This document shows, one piece after another, positions 59,902-64,000 of a stretch of 64,000 nucleotides of DNA. The DNA comes from Dehalococcoidia bacterium. Lineage in GTDB: Bacteria; Chloroflexota; Dehalococcoidia; Lucifugimonadales; Australimonadaceae. The number at the start of each line of letters is the position of its first letter. Within the stretch, counting starts at the first letter, position 1. Position numbers and translations under genes: made by a program. The notes under the pieces were generated by a model. That model saw only the letters and a list, made by a program, of their open reading frames with translations. It was not told where the DNA came from and searched no databases. Where the stretch lies: contig JAJEFD010000013.1 of the NCBI GenBank assembly GCA_022820645.1, positions 440,878 to 504,877 of the forward strand, in the 5' to 3' direction.

Positions 59902-62900
59902 ATGACCCGATTCCCGTCAACAACGCTCATGGTCGTCGTGGCCATGTTGGCGCTCGTGCTCGCGTTCAACAGTTCGGTCAACGCGCAGTCAGGACCGTCG
60001 GGCGACTATGACATCGACAACGACGGGCTGATCGAGATATCGAACCTGGATCAGTTGGACGCGGTCCGCCACGACCTGAACGGCGACGGTACCCCTGATC
60101 TCAGCACCGCCGAGGCCGACTACCTCCGGGCCTTCCCGGGAGCAACTTCCAGACTGGGCTGCCCTGCCGATGGTTGTGAGGGCTACGAACTGACCCGTGG
60201 TCTCGACTTCAACGATCCAGGCAGCTACGTATCCGGCGCGGTCGACCGGGGTTGGAGCGAAGGCGAAGGAGGCGTGGGATGGCTCCCCATCGGGACGCAC
60301 TTCGAAAGGTACATGTCCAACCTCGATGGTAATGGCCACGTCATAGCCAACCTCTTTATCGGGCGCCACCTTGACTATGCCGGCTTGTTCGGTGGCATCG
60401 GTTCCACCGGCTCTGTCCGGCGATTGGGGTTGGTTGACGCCGACGTTCGCGGAGGATCGAGGGTGGGCGCACTGGCTGGAGGAAGCGATGGCGTCTTGTC
60501 CGACTGCTACGCCACAGGCAGCGTGTCGGGCACTCGGCGGGTGGGCGGACTGGTCGGCGCCAACGGCGACGATACCGGCACGATCATCGACAGCTACGCC
60601 GAGAGCAACGTCTCCGGCATCGGCGCCGTCGGTGGGCTGGCCGGTGGCAGTTGGGGAACGATCACGGGCAGTCACGCCACGGGCAACGTTTCGGGGACCA
60701 ACACGGTCGGTGGGCTGGCTGGGTGGAATACGGGCCCGATCGGGACGAGCTACGCTACGGGCAACGTTTACGGGACGATTTCGGTCGGCGGGCTGGTCGG
60801 CAACAACAATAACGGTGGAATCATCACCGCGAGCTATGCTGCCGGGAATGTGGGCAGTGCCGAAGGTGGCGCCCGGATCGGTGGCCTGGTCGGAGAGAAC
60901 TACGGGGCCATCAGAGCAAGCTACGCCAATGGCAACGTGTTGGGGGGGAGTCGAGTCGGAGGTCTGGTCGGGGCCAACTTCACCAGCCAACCGGTCGTTT
61001 CAACCTATGCGATCGGCGCCGTCGCTGGGGGTGGCAGTATCGGGGGGTTGCTTGGCTACAACAGCGACACGAGTGTAGTCATCGGCAGCTATGCGATCGG
61101 GTCTGTGTCGGGGTCTTCCGGCGTCGGAGGGCTGGTCGGCCGGAATGACCGATCGAACGGAGTCTCCGCCAGTTACTGGGATATCGAGACTTCCGGCCAG
61201 GCGCAAGGAGTGGGAGACGGGTTCACTTCCGGCATTGAGGGCAAGACCACTGCTGAACTGAAGGCGCCCACCTCGTACGCCGGGATCTACCGTGACTGGA
61301 ACACGGACATCGACGACGCTGATGGCGACGGCTATGAAACGACAGGCACGGACGATCCCTGGGACTTCCGCATGGAGGACCGGTATCCGGCTTTGCAGGT
61401 GGACTTCGATGCTGACGGAGAGGCCACTTGGGAGGAATTCGGCGCCCAGCACGTTGCGGTCCCTCCTTCGGAATTTGAGGTTCCGCCACAACCCATGCGG
61501 CCCAGCGAGGAAGAAAGCTCGCCACTGTCGTGTACCAATGGCACAGTAGTGCAGGACCCCGAAGAGAACGTTGGTCTTGTGAACGACTGCAAGGCCTTGC
61601 TCCAAGGTCGAGATACCCTCGCAGGCAGGGCAGCGTTGAACTGGAGCACGGACACTCCCATCGCCCGATGGCAGGGCGTAACCGTCGAGGGCTCCCCGAC
61701 TCGTGTCGTCGGTCTTCAGCTCGAGAACATCGCGCTCTCGGGCCGGGTCCCACCACGTCTGGGAGAACTCTCGGCCCTCAGGGTCCTGAGTTTCCGCGTC
61801 AACGATCTCACCGGCGGCATTCCACCGGAGCTGGGCCACCTCTCGGAACTGCGGTCTCTGGACCTACATGGCAACACGGGGTTGGGCGGCGTCATTCCGC
61901 CTGAGCTGGGGAACCTTTCGAAACTGGAGCGGTTGGACCTCGACGCGACCGGCCTGACGGGGAACATCCCACCCCAGTTCGGCAGGCTGTCGAGTCTGGA
62001 GACACTGGACCTTGGCCAGAATGACCTGACCGGCCCTATCCCCCCGCAGTTGGCTGGACTATCGAATCTCACGTTCCTGTCGCTCGGGCGAAACGAATTG
62101 TCCGGTGCGATACCACCCGAGCTGGGAGACCTGGCCAGCCTGGAAGGCCTCTACTTGGCCGGCAATCGATTGACCGGGAACATCCCTCCCCAGTTGGGCC
62201 AGCTATCGACTCTCAGATCGCTGTATCTTGGTGAGAATGAGTTGACTGGGCAGATTCCCCAGGCATTGGCGAAACTGTCGGAGCTGGACGGACTCGACCT
62301 TAGCGATAACCAGCTGACCGGTGAGATCCCAACCTGGCTCTCAGGCCTGTCTCGAATGGATAGCCTTCGCCTCCATGGAAACAGGCTCACCGGTACCATT
62401 CCGGCTGGGCTTGGAGACCTGTCACGTCTGACCCTCTTATACCTCCACGAGAATCAGCTCACTGGAACGGTCCCCGCGGAATTAGGCAGACTCTCCGGGC
62501 TGCGCGACTTCATTCTGGGTCACAATCAACTGACCGGCCCCATCCCGGAGGAGCTGTCCAACCTGGGTAGGCTGGAAGTACTGGACTTCGGCCACAACGG
62601 TCTGACCGGTGTCATCCCTCGCAGGTTCGGGAACCTCTCCAGCCTTCAGTTCCTCGTACTCGATAACAACAGGTTAACCGGCGGCATCCCGGCTGAGTTG
62701 GGGAATCTCGCCGAACTCCAGTACCTGCGCCTGAATGACAACCAACTGACCGGCCCCATACCCCCCGAGCTGGCCGCGCTTTCGAACATAAGGGAACTGG
62801 ATGTCACGGGAAACGATGTCACCGGATGTGCCCCATGGTTCCTGGCGCAGCAACTGATACTCGATTTCTACCGTGAGGGGCAGCTCAACTGCTTCCCTCC

Positions 62901-64000
62901 TGTGGCCGAGGGAGGCACGCTCTCCGTGGAGGCGTCGCGGCTCGTGGAGCATGACGGCGTGATCGTGGCGGTTGGGGATGCTGTCAACGGTACGGTCTTC
63001 CTGGACGGACCGGAGATTATCTATACCCACGACGGCTCCGAGACGACAACGGACAGCTTCACTTACGTAATCACGGACGGCGCGAGCACTGCCACGGCCA
63101 CAGCGGAAATCACAGTTACACCCGTCAATGACCCGCCTGTGGCCGTCGGTGACAGAGGCACGGTCGAAGAAGGGTCCACGCTCCATGTCGAGGCGCCGGC
63201 CCTCCTGTACAACGACTCCGATGCGGAGAGCGACACGCTCACCATCACTGCTGTTGAGGATGCCGTCAACGGTACGGTCTTCCTGGACGGAACGGAGGTC
63301 ATCTATACCCACGACGGCTCCGAGACGACGGTGGGCAGTTTCACTTACACCGTCACCGACGGCATGGACACCGATACTGCAACGGTGGAGATCACTGTAT
63401 TGGCGATCAATGACCCACCTACGGCCGTTGGCGACAGAGGTACGGTCGAAGAGGGATACACGCTCCACATCGAGGCGGCGACTCTCCTGTCTAACGACTC
63501 TGACGCAGAGGGCGATAGGCTGCGCATCGTGGCGGTCGGGGATGCACGCAACGGTACGGCTTCGCTGGACGGGACAACCATTGCCTACGAGCATGACGGC
63601 ACCGAGACGACTGCGGACAGCTTCGGCTACACCGTCACCGACGGCGCGGATACTTCCACCGCAACGGTGGAGATCAGAGTGGTGCCGGTCAATGACCCGC
63701 CCGTGGCCACCGAGGATACGGGCACGGTTGAGGAGGGAGGTACGTTATCGATCGAAGCGGCGATGCTCCTCTCCAACGACTCCGACGCGGAGAGCGATGG
63801 GCTGCGCATCGTGGAGGTGGGAGATGCGCTCAATGGTACGGTCTCGCTGGACGGGACGACTGTCACCTACGAGCACGACGGCACTGAGACGACCACGGAC
63901 GGTTTCACTTACACCGTCACCGATGGCGTGGATACCGACACCACAACGATGGAGATCAGAGTCCCGCCGGTAAAGGACCCGCCCGTGGCCACGGGGGATA
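59902..64000 (+). CDS. Very large secreted repeat protein: GLUG repeats, plant-type LRRs and Ig/cadherin-like repeats (cut by window end)
   Basis: At least 1366 residues and still open. Signal peptide about 1-32 (LMVVVAMLALVLAFNSSVNA), then DYDIDNDGLIEISNLDQLDA, a calcium-loop-like entry. Residues about 165-430 hold nine or so GLUG units (VGGLVG...G.I..SYATGNVSG). About 595-985 are leucine-rich repeats of the plant extracellular type (LTGxIPxELGxLSxLxxLxLxxN, 24-residue period), ending with a cap (VTGCAPWFL). From about 995 Ig/cadherin-like units repeat every 94 residues (NDPPVAVGDRGTVEEGSTLH; TDGMDTDTATVEI). Such proteins act in adhesion or surface binding. It follows thrS by 66 bp. Confidence 0.88.
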   Translation, partial: MTRFPSTTLMVVVAMLALVLAFNSSVNAQSGPSGDYDIDNDGLIEISNLDQLDAVRHDLNGDGTPDLSTAEADYLRAFPGATSRLGCPADGCEGYELTRGLDFNDPGSYVSGAVDRGWSEGEGGVGWLPIGTHFERYMSNLDGNGHVIANLFIGRHLDYAGLFGGIGSTGSVRRLGLVDADVRGGSRVGALAGGSDGVLSDCYATGSVSGTRRVGGLVGANGDDTGTIIDSYAESNVSGIGAVGGLAGGSWGTITGSHATGNVSGTNTVGGLAGWNTGPIGTSYATGNVYGTISVGGLVGNNNNGGIITASYAAGNVGSAEGGARIGGLVGENYGAIRASYANGNVLGGSRVGGLVGANFTSQPVVSTYAIGAVAGGGSIGGLLGYNSDTSVVIGSYAIGSVSGSSGVGGLVGRNDRSNGVSASYWDIETSGQAQGVGDGFTSGIEGKTTAELKAPTSYAGIYRDWNTDIDDADGDGYETTGTDDPWDFRMEDRYPALQVDFDADGEATWEEFGAQHVAVPPSEFEVPPQPMRPSEEESSPLSCTNGTVVQDPEENVGLVNDCKALLQGRDTLAGRAALNWSTDTPIARWQGVTVEGSPTRVVGLQLENIALSGRVPPRLGELSALRVLSFRVNDLTGGIPPELGHLSELRSLDLHGNTGLGGVIPPELGNLSKLERLDLDATGLTGNIPPQFGRLSSLETLDLGQNDLTGPIPPQLAGLSNLTFLSLGRNELSGAIPPELGDLASLEGLYLAGNRLTGNIPPQLGQLSTLRSLYLGENELTGQIPQALAKLSELDGLDLSDNQLTGEIPTWLSGLSRMDSLRLHGNRLTGTIPAGLGDLSRLTLLYLHENQLTGTVPAELGRLSGLRDFILGHNQLTGPIPEELSNLGRLEVLDFGHNGLTGVIPRRFGNLSSLQFLVLDNNRLTGGIPAELGNLAELQYLRLNDNQLTGPIPPELAALSNIRELDVTGNDVTGCAPWFLAQQLILDFYREGQLNCFPPVAEGGTLSVEASRLVEHDGVIVAVGDAVNGTVFLDGPEIIYTHDGSETTTDSFTYVITDGASTATATAEITVTPVNDPPVAVGDRGTVEEGSTLHVEAPALLYNDSDAESDTLTITAVEDAVNGTVFLDGTEVIYTHDGSETTVGSFTYTVTDGMDTDTATVEITVLAINDPPTAVGDRGTVEEGYTLHIEAATLLSNDSDAEGDRLRIVAVGDARNGTASLDGTTIAYEHDGTETTADSFGYTVTDGADTSTATVEIRVVPVNDPPVATEDTGTVEEGGTLSIEAAMLLSNDSDAESDGLRIVEVGDALNGTVSLDGTTVTYEHDGTETTTDGFTYTVTDGVDTDTTTMEIRVPPVKDPPVATGD

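Noticed and set aside
60400..61180. CRISPR-like array in the regularly spaced repeats
   Set aside because: The periodicity is that of GLUG protein repeats in one continuous reading frame; spacers are not unique and repeats are degenerate.
63100..64000. DNA tandem repeat or satellite
   Set aside because: The 282-bp period is exactly 94 codons and encodes Ig-like domains, so it is a protein repeat.

Overview
The window is a GC-rich (roughly two-thirds G+C), densely coded bacterial chromosome segment with about 52 protein genes on both strands and no rRNA, tRNA or CRISPR array that I could find. The gene set (tandem UbiD decarboxylases, isochorismatase-like hydrolases, a CaiB/BaiF CoA-transferase, a Rieske oxygenase, XdhC/MocA-type cofactor proteins, plant-style leucine-rich repeats, frequent GTG/TTG starts, Tat and SecDF) suggests a free-living, heterotrophic Chloroflexota, probably of the Dehalococcoidia/SAR202 kind. 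That placement is inference from gene content; no phylogenetic marker was compared.

Layout. 1-3.6 kb: a GalT-like gene, purF and a tandem isochorismatase-like gene on the minus strand, then a repeat-filled spacer. 4-7.7 kb: an ABC solute-binding lipoprotein divergent from secD-secF. 7.7-10.4 kb: an alcohol-dehydrogenase-like enzyme, a haem-oxygenase-fold protein with an overlapping small membrane protein, and a broken small gene. 10.5-14.9 kb: two ubiD genes, endonuclease IV and a zincin. 14.9-17.7 kb: the sulfate assimilation operon cysH-cysC-sat (minus), preceded by a leader peptide with five consecutive cysteine codons and overlapping RNA hairpins. 17.6-23 kb: a leucine-dehydrogenase-like gene, a flippase-like membrane protein, a HerA-type ATPase pair and a ThiE-like enzyme. 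23.2-29.4 kb: an rRNA methyltransferase-Maf fusion, tatB/tatC, an MFS carrier, tatA, holA and a DUF1232 protein. 29.4-32.7 kb: an internally duplicated membrane protein, a lactonase-type metallohydrolase, a DUF433/DUF5615 toxin-antitoxin pair and an HNH nuclease of lower GC. 32.7-40.3 kb: ilvD, a second solute-binding lipoprotein, membrane and SRPBCC proteins, an ABC ATPase and a CBS-tailed cation/proton antiporter. 40.5-48.2 kb: GrpB, a Rieske oxygenase, a hydratase, a MocA-like transferase, three tandem EamA transporters and a CoA-transferase. 48.3-55.9 kb: two paralogous MFS carriers flanking a MacB-like ABC transporter, then xdhC. 56.2-64 kb: a low-GC multicopper oxidase, thrS behind a threonine-codon leader peptide and terminator, and the start of a very large secreted GLUG/LRR/Ig-repeat protein.

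The most notable signal is regulatory. Two unrelated operons in one window each follow the same plan: a strong -10 element lying almost on top of a start codon, a roughly 30-codon peptide with a homopolymeric run of the amino acid relevant to the downstream gene (Cys5 before cysH-cysC-sat; Thr6 plus Thr2 before thrS), a hairpin straddling or following the run, then an intrinsic-terminator-like hairpin before the gene's ribosome binding site. In the cysteine case an exact 9-nt alternative pairing between the first hairpin and the terminator's 5' arm gives a complete attenuation switch. This points to amino-acid-specific, leader-peptide attenuation as a general control mode in this lineage.

Interspersed palindromes of at least three families sit between genes, and one family has inserted in frame into two of the three EamA paralogues.
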